A program made the position numbers and the translations under genes. The notes beneath the pieces were generated by a model that searched no databases, had not been told where the DNA came from, and was given only the letters and a program-made list of their open reading frames with translations. Below, one piece after another: positions 26,373 through 34,510 of a DNA stretch of 59,782 bases (the stretch's first letter is position 1; every line of letters begins with the position of its first letter). Location of the stretch: contig JAVBMW010000031.1 of NCBI GenBank assembly GCA_031551965.1, forward strand, positions 1 through 59,782, in the 5' to 3' direction. Source of the stretch: CALVGQ01 sp031551965 (GTDB lineage: Bacteria > Bacillota_I > Bacilli_A > Erysipelotrichales > Erysipelotrichaceae).

Positions 26373-26396
26373 ACCACGGACTAAACCACGGACTAA
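26361..26396 (+). repeat. Three perfect 12-bp repeats spanning the stop codon
   Basis: ACCACGGACTAA occurs three times head to tail at 26361-26372, 26373-26384 and 26385-26396. In the reading frame of the upstream gene each unit reads Thr-Thr-Asp-stop, so there are three in-frame stops and the last two units are not translated. Confidence 0.95.
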
Positions 26397-26484
26397 ATGC
26401 TCCGAATGATCCAGTAAACCTTCGATTGATAAAAAAGCGATTTAAAATAATCTACATTCAACAGAAAGGCAAGGCTGTGATCTT

Positions 26485-26658
26485 ATGGCTGAAAATCAAA
26501 ATATAGAATATAAGCAAATCTGGAAAGATGAATATCTTAAAATAATTTGTGCTTTTGTGAATGCACATGGTGGTTCGTTGTATATTGAACCAAAAGTTGA
26601 GCCAAGATGGACCAAGATAGACCAAACTGAACCAAAAAGCGCTGTTTTTTCTACATGA
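26485..26658 (+). pseudogene. Deletion derivative of the downstream AlbA_2 gene
   Basis: A 57-codon frame begins MAENQNIEYKQIWKDEYLK, nearly identical to the N-terminus of the intact AlbA_2 gene at 26904, and keeps the first 34 codons. It then jumps straight into a CCAA-rich repeat (EPKVEPRWTKIDQTEP) like the one found after the end of that gene, and stops at 26656. The whole middle of the gene is missing. The upstream GAAAGGCAAGG leader is also shared, so this is a second copy of the cassette that has lost its interior. Confidence 0.8.
26587..26640 (+). repeat. Worn CCAA-type tandem repeat
   Basis: About five units of 9-12 bp with the core GA-[AG]-CCAA, for example GAACCAAAAGTT, GAGCCAAGATG and GACCAAGATA. 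It corresponds in position and core to the 11-bp repeat after the intact AlbA_2 gene (28259-28302) but is degraded. Confidence 0.6.
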
Positions 26659-26695
26659 AACAATAACGCTTATAGTATTGTGCTAGCCTATTACC

Positions 26696-26810
26696 ATTCA
26701 ATGGTGCATTTGTTTCTGTAGTCTCACCAGTTCCAAAACAAGGGCTATTTTCACTCGTTTTTATCATCAGTCTCGCAGAGTATCTCTGAATCTGTATCAA
26801 AAATGTATCA
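26696..26810. repeat. Conserved 115-125 bp downstream segment, copy 1
   Basis: Closely matches 28372-28497. The longest shared stretches include AATGGTGCATTTGT, CTGTAGTCTCACCAG and TTCCAAAACAAGGGCT. Each copy follows an AlbA_2 repeat array. On the minus strand both copies keep an open frame containing SPCFGTGETTETNAPLN, but neither has a convincing start, so it is not called a gene. Confidence 0.8.
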
Positions 26811-26903
26811 CTAGATATTTTCTATTCATTTCACTTAATATTCATCGTTTCATCATCAATAAAGCTATTCATTATGTTAAAATATAGGCAAGGAAGTGAT
26901 CTT

Positions 26904-28256
26904 ATGGCTGAAAATCAAAATATCGAATATAAACAAATTTGGAAAGATGAATATCTTAAAGTAATTTGTGCTTTTGCAAATGCACATGGTGGTTCATTGT
27001 ACATCGGAATTGACGACAGCGGTAAAGTAGTTGGGGTTGAAAATGCTAAGAAACTTTTAGAAGATTTACCTAATAAGATCAAAGATATTTTAGGAATTAT
27101 AGTTGATATTAACCTGCTTAGTGAAGACGATAAAGACTATATCGAAATCATTACTGTTGAAAGTAGGTTTCCAGTAAATTGCAAAGGTGAATTCTATTAT
27201 AGATCTGGAAGTACGAATCAATTAATGCAAGGTCAAACATTAACTAATTTCATTCTCAACACAACTGGTGCGAAATGGGATAGTTATGTTGCTAAAGGTG
27301 CTACAATGGATGACCTCGATTTACTTAGTTTTGAAATTTTTCGTGAGCAATCCATTAAAAGTAAAAGATTTACTCTAGAAGATTTAAATGTATCAAATGA
27401 AGAATTGTTACATAAATTAAAACTTAAAGAAGAAAACGAGATTACTATTGCAGGGGTATTATTATTTGCTAAAGACCCAGAAAAATGGGTTTTAGGTTCG
27501 TTTGTAAAAGTGGGTTTCTTTGAAACAGACTCAGACTTAAGATACCAAGATGAATTAAAAGGCTCTTTAATCAGACAAGCTGAAAATGTTGTCGAACTCA
27601 TCTATATGAAATATTTAAAGGCTATAATTACATACGATCCAATTACAAGAATCGAAACTTATCCTGTACCTAAAGATTCTGCTCGTGAAGCAATCTATAA
27701 CAGTATTATTCACAAGAACTATACTTCAGCAACTCCTATTCAAATTCGAGTGTATGAAAATAAAATCGTCATTGATAATGACAGTATGCTTCCAATGAAT
27801 ATTACAGAAGACAAGTTCATAAACAAAAATCAGTCTGACCCTTGTAATCCTTTAATTGCTGGAACATTTTATAGAGCTGGTTACATTGAATCTTGGGGAA
27901 GAGGAATCACCAAAATATTAGATGGATGTATTAACTATGGTTGTCCAACACCTGAGTATATTGTTTCACCAACTCATGTTAAGTTGAAATTGTTTGGATT
28001 AAAACAGGAGGAAATTTTTATCGACATTCAACCAACCGTTAAAAAGTTACCTGATGATTTAATTTTAATTTTAAACGAAATAATCAAAAATCCATCTATT
28101 AGTTCTCGAGAATTGGAAAACATTACTAATATCAATAGATCAACGTTGCAAAGAAGAATTGATTCCTTGGTTGAAATGGGAGTAATTCAAAAGACCGGAT
28201 CTTCTCAAAAAAGAAAATACATTGTACTCAATCATGATGATTATTTAAACAAATAA
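26904..28256 (+). CDS. AlbA_2/Schlafen-type ATP-binding protein
   Basis: A 450-residue family member. Residues 3-115 form AlbA_2 (QNIEYKQIWKDEYLKVICAF, then ANAHGGSLYIGIDDSGKVVG). Residues 250-365 form the HATPase_c_4 fold (DSAREAIYNSIIHKNY, then AGYIESWGRGITKILDG). Residues 385-450 form a winged helix (NPSISSRELENITNINRSTL). AGGAAG seven bases before the ATG at 26904 sets the start. A decayed duplicate of its 5' end lies just upstream. Its stop is followed within two bases by four 11-bp repeats and a terminator. Function is unproven. Confidence 0.82.
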   Translation: MAENQNIEYKQIWKDEYLKVICAFANAHGGSLYIGIDDSGKVVGVENAKKLLEDLPNKIKDILGIIVDINLLSEDDKDYIEIITVESRFPVNCKGEFYYRSGSTNQLMQGQTLTNFILNTTGAKWDSYVAKGATMDDLDLLSFEIFREQSIKSKRFTLEDLNVSNEELLHKLKLKEENEITIAGVLLFAKDPEKWVLGSFVKVGFFETDSDLRYQDELKGSLIRQAENVVELIYMKYLKAIITYDPITRIETYPVPKDSAREAIYNSIIHKNYTSATPIQIRVYENKIVIDNDSMLPMNITEDKFINKNQSDPCNPLIAGTFYRAGYIESWGRGITKILDGCINYGCPTPEYIVSPTHVKLKLFGLKQEEIFIDIQPTVKKLPDDLILILNEIIKNPSISSRELENITNINRSTLQRRIDSLVEMGVIQKTGSSQKRKYIVLNHDDYLNK

Positions 28257-28258
28257 TT

Positions 28259-28302
28259 AACCAAGGTTGAGCCAAGCTTGAGCCAAGGTTGAGCCAAGGT
28301 TG
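28259..28302 (+). repeat. Four 11-bp repeats just after the AlbA_2 stop codon
   Basis: Units 28259-28269, 28270-28280, 28281-28291 and 28292-28302 follow AGCCAAGGTTG with one difference each in the first two. The array starts two bases after the stop codon and lies entirely outside the gene, directly before a terminator stem. Confidence 0.92.
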
Positions 28303-28308
28303 ACAAAA

Positions 28309-28343
28309 GCGCTACTATTCGATTTTGAACAGTAGCGTTTTTA
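28309..28343 (+). terminator. Terminator of the AlbA_2 cassette
   Basis: CGCTACT (28310-28316) pairs with AGTAGCG (28331-28337), followed by five T residues. A similar hairpin (TCGCTGCT with AGTAGCGA) lies at 29911-29943, after the DUF4143 gene. Confidence 0.85.
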
Positions 28344-28371
28344 CATTTAATTTATTATTTAATCTATTCCT

Positions 28372-28497
28372 ATTCAATGGTGCATTTGTCTCTGTAGTCT
28401 CACCAGTTCCAAAACAAGGGCTTTTTCCACTCATTTTTCTCATCAGTCTCACAGAGTATCTTTGAGTCTCAGAAAAACCTGTATCAAAAGTGTATCA
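28372..28497. repeat. Conserved 115-125 bp downstream segment, copy 2
   Basis: The second copy of the segment at 26696-26810. It lies between the cassette terminator and the promoter of the DUF4143 gene. Similarity between the copies is high, with a few substitutions and one small insertion near the right end. Confidence 0.8.
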
Positions 28498-28579
28498 AGG
28501 CATTAAACTAAGTCAAAATTACCATCGATGATATACAGCCTTCATTTCTCAATAACTGAACATTTTTATCAAAATCAGA

Positions 28580-28638
28580 AAAAGTGTTCAGTACTAGTGA
28601 ACACTTTTGTTGACTTCGGTTAAAGTGTTCAGTATAAT
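28580..28638 (+). promoter_or_regulatory. Promoter with three operator half-sites before the DUF4143 gene
   Basis: TTGACT (28610-28615) and TATAAT (28633-28638) are separated by 17 bp. The 10-bp word AAAGTGTTCA occurs at 28581-28590, inverted at 28598-28607, and directly again at 28622-28631 between the two boxes. The first two form an inverted repeat with 7 bp between arms. The arrangement suggests a repressor binding upstream and inside the promoter. Confidence 0.75.
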
Positions 28639-28662
28639 TAGTTTATAAATTGGAGGTTTTTT

Positions 28663-29844
28663 ATGATAATACGTGAAAAATATTTAAATCTCATCAAGGA
28701 ATTCTATGATAGCGACTTAATTAAAGTTATCGTAGGTATAAGAAGATGTGGAAAGTCAGTTGTTTTGGAAACGATAATGAATGAAATTAAGCAAGAAACT
28801 GACAATATAATATATTTAAATTTTGAAAATACTGCTGATTTGATAAAGGCATCATCGCCAATTGAATTAGTTAAATATGTTGAAAATCATCGCAAAGAAG
28901 GTCTATGTTATATTTTCTTAGATGAAATTCAAGAAATTGAAAATTGGCATGTTGCAGTTAAAGACTTAAGGTTACATAATAATTCCGTATTTATAACAGG
29001 AAGCAACTCAAAACTTCTTTCTGGTGAATTTTTAGATTTTCTAAGTGGTCGATTTGTATCTTTTAGGATTAGACCATTTATTTACAAAGAGATTTTAGAA
29101 TACAGTAAAGAAACAAATAACTTTATTACACCAACCGATTACTTAATTTGGGGAGGATTTCCAGGAAGACTAAATTTGAAAGAAATGGAAAGCAAAAAAG
29201 TTTTCTTAACTGAATTAGAAAACACCATTATTTTTAATGATTTAATTAAAAGATACAAGATTAAAAAAACGGTAGCATTTAAAAAAATAGTGAACTACAT
29301 ATTGATTAGTAATTCCAGAATATATTCAGCTAGATCTATACATAAATACATTAAAACTCAATGCGAAGACATTTCTTTAAATACAGTAATTAAATATCTT
29401 AACTATTTGAAAGAAGCTTATATAATTGATGAAATGCCCCAGTACTCAACAAAAGCAAAAAGAGAATTATCCTATTATTGTAAAATCTATAATGCAGATG
29501 TCTGTTTTAATTCACTAAATGTTAGCAATAACCGCTATGATCTCGATCACAATTTAGAAAATATAGTTTATAATGAACTTTGTTACATGGGTTATGATTT
29601 AAAAGTATATGATAATCAAGGAAAAGAAATAGATTTTATAGCTACTAAAGCAGGAAAAACTTTCTTTATTCAAGTTGCATACAGTGTAGTGGATGAAAAA
29701 GCCTATAAAAGAGAATTTGATGCATTTAATGAGTTAGATAATTCTAATCGGAAAATCCTTATCACCACAGATGATATTGATTACTCAACAAGTACAGTCA
29801 CTCATATAAACTTCGAAAAATTTTTATTGCTAGAAGAATTGTAA
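28663..29844 (+). CDS. AAA_14/DUF4143 ATPase
   Basis: A 393-residue cytoplasmic ATPase of the AAA_14 plus DUF4143 architecture. Residues 1-130 hold Walker A in VIVGIRRCGKSVVLE, Walker B in CYIFLDEIQEIENW, and the sensor-like VFITGSNSKLLSGE. Residues 200-370 hold the DUF4143 region, with a C-terminal nuclease-like stretch (YNELCYMGYDLKVYDNQGKE then IDFIATKAGKTFFIQVAY), where D-x-n-QVA fits a degraded or active PD-(D/E)XK core. GGAGG precedes the ATG. Members are common in accessory DNA and their role is unclear. The gene stands alone under its own controlled promoter. Confidence 0.85.
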   Translation: MIIREKYLNLIKEFYDSDLIKVIVGIRRCGKSVVLETIMNEIKQETDNIIYLNFENTADLIKASSPIELVKYVENHRKEGLCYIFLDEIQEIENWHVAVKDLRLHNNSVFITGSNSKLLSGEFLDFLSGRFVSFRIRPFIYKEILEYSKETNNFITPTDYLIWGGFPGRLNLKEMESKKVFLTELENTIIFNDLIKRYKIKKTVAFKKIVNYILISNSRIYSARSIHKYIKTQCEDISLNTVIKYLNYLKEAYIIDEMPQYSTKAKRELSYYCKIYNADVCFNSLNVSNNRYDLDHNLENIVYNELCYMGYDLKVYDNQGKEIDFIATKAGKTFFIQVAYSVVDEKAYKREFDAFNELDNSNRKILITTDDIDYSTSTVTHINFEKFLLLEEL

Positions 29845-29910
29845 CAAAACTGAGTTAAATCTATCTCTAATAAAGGACATAGAGCAGGAGCTCAAACCGA
29901 GCAAAAAAAA

Positions 29911-29950
29911 TCGCTGCTATTCTCTATATGAAAACAGTAGCGATTTAATA
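29911..29950 (+). terminator. Terminator after the DUF4143 gene
   Basis: TCGCTGCT (29911-29918) pairs with AGTAGCGA (29936-29943, one G-T pair), followed by T-rich sequence. It resembles the terminator of the AlbA_2 cassette at 28309. Confidence 0.75.
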
Positions 29951-29980
29951 TTTTCTATTAACCTATTGTATTTCCGTTCA

Positions 29981-30030
29981 GCTATTGGGTTTGATTACTG
30001 GATTGAATCTCGAAGAGAAAAAACAATTAG
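29981..30030 (+). pseudogene. 3'-end remnant of a DUF3795 gene
   Basis: The stretch reads DYWIESRREK in one frame and lines up without gaps with the last codons of the DUF3795 gene (DCWIKSRRQK). In the core, 17 of 20 bases match (30001-30020 against 24901-24920). Nothing else of the gene is present. The AlbA_2 and DUF4143 genes therefore lie between two copies of a DUF3795 3' end. Confidence 0.6.
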
Positions 30031-30044
30031 AAAAGAGGAACTTC

Positions 30045-30821
30045 ATGGAAATAATTGAAAATCCAACTATATATCTTGAACGCATGCAAAAAGGAAGCTC
30101 TGAGAAAATGTTTTGGGCTGAAATGATTTTGGGTGATATCAACACATTGATTGATTTTGGGGCAGGAGATGGCAGTTTGTTTGAATGGACAGATAAGATA
30201 AGTAAACAAGAAATTCGTAAAATTGCGATTGAAAATAATGAAGTATTTGTGGAAATGTTAAAAGATAAAAGCTTTGAAACGGTGAGGCAAGTAGAAGAAT
30301 TATCGGAATTGGAAATTGATTGGGAACATACTGTTGTCATTTTTTCTAGTGTGATTCATGAGTTGTTTAGTTATCTTCAAGATGAAGAGGCTAAAAGAAT
30401 AATACAAGCTATTCAGAAAATGAGACCTGTCTATATTTGCGTTAGAGATATGATTTATACGGAGAAAGAAAAACGATCGAAAAGCTTAGCTGTTCAGTTT
30501 AATAATCTGATCAAAGATCATGAGTGTTCTACATTAGCTCAATCTTTTACTGATTATTGGGGTGCAATAGAAAATGATGTACAGGCAAAACATTTCCTAT
30601 TAAAATATAAATATGTTGAAAATTGGCAACGTGAAATGCAAGAAAATTATTTGCCGAAAAGTGATGTTGAAATTATTGATTTGTTTGTACAAAATGAGTA
30701 TGAAACCTTATATTCAAGAATTTATACCAATGATTTCATAAAGAATCAAATTGAAAAGGATTATGCATGCCATTTTGAAGGGCCGACTCATCTACAACTC
30801 ATAGTCCAAAAGAAAGGTTGA
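30045..30821 (+). CDS. Class I SAM-dependent methyltransferase-like protein
   Basis: A 258-residue protein. The SAM-binding motif I is visible as TLIDFGAGDGSLFEW, followed by an acidic loop (IAIENNEVFVEML) and motif IV-like TVVIFSSVIHEL. The length and order fit a small-molecule or class I methyltransferase. The substrate is unknown. The ATG at 30045 has AAAAGAGGA upstream, so the longer frame from 29985, which includes the DUF3795 remnant, is not used. The next gene starts 5 bp after its end, so the pair forms an operon. Confidence 0.75.
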   Translation: MEIIENPTIYLERMQKGSSEKMFWAEMILGDINTLIDFGAGDGSLFEWTDKISKQEIRKIAIENNEVFVEMLKDKSFETVRQVEELSELEIDWEHTVVIFSSVIHELFSYLQDEEAKRIIQAIQKMRPVYICVRDMIYTEKEKRSKSLAVQFNNLIKDHECSTLAQSFTDYWGAIENDVQAKHFLLKYKYVENWQREMQENYLPKSDVEIIDLFVQNEYETLYSRIYTNDFIKNQIEKDYACHFEGPTHLQLIVQKKG

Positions 30822-30826
30822 AAAAT

Positions 30827-31510
30827 ATGAATGATATCAAATACTATATTTATTCGATGAAACTCGGAACTGTCAACGCATTAGGTTTTGGGGCAGGAGT
30901 TGTGGTGATGCTCCCGCTCTATTTGAATGCAAGTTATTTTCAATATTTTAGAAAAAATCTGTTACTTATATTAAGTTTGTCTATTATTTGGATGATTCTT
31001 CATGAGTTGATCCATAGTTTTTCTTATCTACAAAGTGATAATGTGACAAAAGACGATATTACATTTGGTTGTGAACTTGAAAAGGGAGTCATGTATTGTT
31101 TGTGCAAGAAGTTGATTTCCAAAAAAGATATCTTTAGAAGTCTTCTTGCACCTTTCATTTATATTGGACTAGTTACATTGATCATTGGACTTGTATTCGA
31201 TTTAAAATGGTTGACGGTGGTTTCCTGTATTAATATTGTAGGAGCAATTATGGATGTTTTAATGAGTGTTTTCTTTCTAAGGTTGCCGGATATCCAATAT
31301 ATTGAAACAGATAATGGGACAAAGTTTGTGTTAGCTTCAAAAGAAGATATATCACATATGAAATTTATCGGTATTCAATTTGAGAAAGTAACCGATGATT
31401 TTGAAGAAATAAGACCAAAAGATTTCAAAAAGGTATATGTTTCTAAGTTTTCGATTGTGTTTTTTGTGGCATTGTTGGTTGTGATGGTGATTGGATTGTT
31501 TGTACTTTAA
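30827..31510 (+). CDS. DUF3267 membrane zinc-protease-like protein
   Basis: A 227-residue protein with about four or five membrane helices. An HELIHSFSY sequence in the second helix gives the HExxH zinc motif of the DUF3267 putative membrane metalloproteases, and the later IVGAIMDVLMSVFFLRLPD supplies the family's conserved Asp segment. AAAGG lies before the ATG at 30827. It is downstream of the methyltransferase in the same unit. Its natural substrate is unknown. Confidence 0.8.
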   Translation: MNDIKYYIYSMKLGTVNALGFGAGVVVMLPLYLNASYFQYFRKNLLLILSLSIIWMILHELIHSFSYLQSDNVTKDDITFGCELEKGVMYCLCKKLISKKDIFRSLLAPFIYIGLVTLIIGLVFDLKWLTVVSCINIVGAIMDVLMSVFFLRLPDIQYIETDNGTKFVLASKEDISHMKFIGIQFEKVTDDFEEIRPKDFKKVYVSKFSIVFFVALLVVMVIGLFVL

Positions 31511-31578
31511 TAAATAGGGGGCTAAGCCCTTTTCTTTTGAAAAATGTAAAATAATCTTGAAAAATAATCAAGTAATTG

Positions 31579-31587
31579 TGTTATAAT
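31579..31587 (+). promoter_or_regulatory. Extended -10 promoter upstream of uvrA
   Basis: TGTTATAAT lies about 95 bp before uvrA. No LexA/DinR-type operator is apparent between it and the gene. Confidence 0.5.
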
Positions 31588-31682
31588 AAATCTACTAGTA
31601 TAATAGTAAAGGAAAAATTTGGGCGTTTAGAGTGTAATTATTTTACATTGGGTTAAACTATCCAAAGAGGGAAAAATTAAAT

Positions 31683-34505
31683 ATGTTAGATAAGATAGTA
31701 ATTAAAGGTGCAAGAGAAAACAATTTAAAAAATATTGATTTGGAGATTCCAAGAAATCAGTTAGTTATAATGACAGGTCTATCCGGATCTGGGAAGACAT
31801 CTTTAGCATTTGATACGATTTATGCAGAGGGACAAAGACGTTATGTTGAGTCACTGAGTGCTTATGCTAGAATGTTTTTAGGTGGTGTGGATAAACCAAA
31901 TGTTGAAAGTATTGAAGGTTTGTCTCCATCTATTTCGATCGACCAAAAAACAACTTCAAATAATCCACGTTCTACTGTTGGAACAGTTACAGAGATTTAT
32001 GATTATTTGCGTTTGTTGTATGCACGTGTTGGGACTCCTTATTGTCCAACGCACAATGAACCAATTGAAAGTCAAACGATTTCACAGATGATCGATCGTG
32101 TTATGAAAGCCGAAGATCGTGCTCGTATTGAAATCATGGCTCCTGCAATTCGTAATCAAAAAGGAACATTTAAAGATTACTTTGAGAAGTTACAAAAAGA
32201 TGGTTTTTTACGTGTTCGGGTGGATCAGGAAATGCGTCAGTTGGATGAAGAGTTCAATTTAGAAAAAAATCAAAGACATGATATTGATGTCATTATTGAC
32301 CGTTTAGTAAAAACTGATGATAGTCGATCAAGAATGCATGATTCAATTGAAACCGCATTGAAAATTGCGGATGGTATGTGCTTGATTAAAATTGGATCGG
32401 AAGAAGTACTTTTTTCAAGTAACTATGCATGTAAAGTTTGTGGGTTTTCATTGCCTGTATTAGAACCGAGACTGTTTTCGTTTAATGCACCACTTGGAGC
32501 TTGTGATAACTGTAAGGGATTGGGGACAACACAAAAAGTAGATGTGGATATTTTAATTCCTGATCGTTCTAAAAGTATTCGTCAAGGTGGGATTACTTTT
32601 TACAAAAACACATGCGGTACAGACAATATTGAATGGCAAAGATTTGCGATTTTGTGTAAAGAATACAAAGTGGATATTGATACACCATTAAATAAATTAA
32701 GTGATTATCAAATGGATCGCTTATTGTATGGATCAGATAAAGAAATCGCTTATAAAATAGAATCAAGTTCTGGAAATATTTTTCAAAGAACTGATTTTGT
32801 GGAAGGCGTAGTATCATTGATTGAACGTCGCTATGTAGAAACAACATCATCCATGTCAAAAGAGTGGTACGCTACTTTTATGGCTGAAAGTACATGCCCA
32901 AAATGTAATGGTAAAAGATTAAATGAAATGGCATTGAGTGTTAAAGTTGAAGGTAAAAATATTTATGAATTTACTCAAATGACTGTTCGTGATGCATTGA
33001 CTTGGGTGAGTTCTTTAGATTTAGGATTCACAAAAATGGAAATTGCGAAGCTGGTTTTCCAAGAAATCATCAATCGTCTTCAGTTTTTAAAGGATGTCGG
33101 GTTAGAGTATTTAACATTGGATCGCCTTGCGGGTTCTTTATCAGGTGGAGAAGCACAACGTATTCGTTTGGCTACCCAAATAGGATCACGGTTGACTGGT
33201 GTGCTTTATGTATTGGATGAACCTTCAATTGGATTACATCAACGTGATAATGCAAAATTAATTAACACTCTAAAAAGTATGCGTGATTTAGGGAATAGTT
33301 TGATCGTGGTTGAACATGATGAAGAAACGATGATGGAATCGGATTACGTTATTGATATTGGTCCAGGTGCTGGAATACATGGTGGTGAAGTGATTGCGGC
33401 AGGAACACCGCTTGAAGTTATGCAAAGTGAAAATTCGATCACTGGTCAATATTTAAGTGGTAGAATGAAAATCGATATTCCAGAAACCAGAAGAAAAGGT
33501 AATGGACTTGAAATCGAAGTCATAGGTGCATCAGAAAACAATCTTAAGAATATAAATGCTAAAATACCATTGGGGACAATGACAATTGTTACAGGTGTAA
33601 GTGGTAGTGGTAAGTCAACTTTAGTTAATGAAGTTGTGAGTAAAGCACTACAAGCGTCATTTGGCCGTGTAAGGATCAAACCTGGAAAATTTAAAGAAAT
33701 CAAAGGTTTAGAAAACATTGATAAAGTGATCATCATTGACCAAGATCCAATTGGTCGTACTCCTCGTTCAAATCCAGTCACTTATACTGGTGTGTTTGAT
33801 GAAGTACGTGATTTATTTGCGATGACACCTGAGGCAAAATTGAGAGGATATGATAAAGGAAGATTCTCATTTAATGTAAAAGGTGGTCGTTGTGAAATGT
33901 GTCAGGGAGATGGTGTTAAACGTATCTCTATGAACTTTTTACCTGATGTTTATGTGCCTTGTGAAGAATGCAAAGGGAAACGATATAACGAAGAAACCTT
34001 ACAAGTTACTTTTAAGGGTAAAAATATTTATGATGTATTGGATATGACAGTTGAAGAATCATTAGATTATTTCGCTAGTATTCATAAAATTAAAAGTAAA
34101 ATGCAAACACTCTCTGATGTAGGGCTTGGTTATGTGAAATTAGGTCAAGCAAGCACGACATTATCTGGTGGAGAAGCTCAACGTGTTAAGCTCGCAAGTG
34201 AGCTTCAACGTAAGGCGACAGGTAAGACTTTATTTATATTGGATGAACCAACAACGGGATTACATAGTCATGATGTAAAGAAATTACTTGTAGTACTGCA
34301 AAGAATCGTTGATAATGGAGATACAGTATTGATTATTGAGCATAATTTAGACATGATCAAGAATGCAGATTACATTATTGATTTAGGACCAGAAGGTGGA
34401 GACGAAGGTGGAAAAGTGATTATCACGGGAACACCTGAAAAAGTTGCCAAATGTGAAAATAGCTATACTGGTCAATACTTAAAGAAAATATTGCAGAAAG
34501 GGTGA
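31683..34505 (+). CDS. uvrA: Excinuclease ABC subunit A
   Basis: A 940-residue DNA-damage sensor of nucleotide excision repair that loads UvrB. It has two ABC ATPase modules: Walker A GLSGSGKTS near 33 and GVSGSGKST near 640, with signature LSGGEAQR near 485 and again near 827. The UvrB-binding and insertion domains are present (RIEIMAPAIRNQKGT). Zinc modules appear as CKVCGF ... CDNCKG and CEMCQGD ... CEECKGKR. The length is typical for full UvrA. No uvrB is next to it. It overlaps the start region of hprK, so the two share a transcript. A second, shorter UvrA-like gene occurs at 55060. Confidence 0.98.
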   Translation: MLDKIVIKGARENNLKNIDLEIPRNQLVIMTGLSGSGKTSLAFDTIYAEGQRRYVESLSAYARMFLGGVDKPNVESIEGLSPSISIDQKTTSNNPRSTVGTVTEIYDYLRLLYARVGTPYCPTHNEPIESQTISQMIDRVMKAEDRARIEIMAPAIRNQKGTFKDYFEKLQKDGFLRVRVDQEMRQLDEEFNLEKNQRHDIDVIIDRLVKTDDSRSRMHDSIETALKIADGMCLIKIGSEEVLFSSNYACKVCGFSLPVLEPRLFSFNAPLGACDNCKGLGTTQKVDVDILIPDRSKSIRQGGITFYKNTCGTDNIEWQRFAILCKEYKVDIDTPLNKLSDYQMDRLLYGSDKEIAYKIESSSGNIFQRTDFVEGVVSLIERRYVETTSSMSKEWYATFMAESTCPKCNGKRLNEMALSVKVEGKNIYEFTQMTVRDALTWVSSLDLGFTKMEIAKLVFQEIINRLQFLKDVGLEYLTLDRLAGSLSGGEAQRIRLATQIGSRLTGVLYVLDEPSIGLHQRDNAKLINTLKSMRDLGNSLIVVEHDEETMMESDYVIDIGPGAGIHGGEVIAAGTPLEVMQSENSITGQYLSGRMKIDIPETRRKGNGLEIEVIGASENNLKNINAKIPLGTMTIVTGVSGSGKSTLVNEVVSKALQASFGRVRIKPGKFKEIKGLENIDKVIIIDQDPIGRTPRSNPVTYTGVFDEVRDLFAMTPEAKLRGYDKGRFSFNVKGGRCEMCQGDGVKRISMNFLPDVYVPCEECKGKRYNEETLQVTFKGKNIYDVLDMTVEESLDYFASIHKIKSKMQTLSDVGLGYVKLGQASTTLSGGEAQRVKLASELQRKATGKTLFILDEPTTGLHSHDVKKLLVVLQRIVDNGDTVLIIEHNLDMIKNADYIIDLGPEGGDEGGKVIITGTPEKVAKCENSYTGQYLKKILQKG

Positions 34506-34510
34506 TTTTG

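Noticed and set aside
26696..26810. Possible tRNA or tmRNA fragment in the conserved tail (ends in GCACCA on the minus strand)
   Set aside because: No T-loop sequence or cloverleaf arms could be found; the GCACCA match is probably chance.
31510..31683. LexA/DinR operator before uvrA
   Set aside because: I looked for CGAAC-N4-GTTCG-type words and found none; SOS control is not supported by this sequence.
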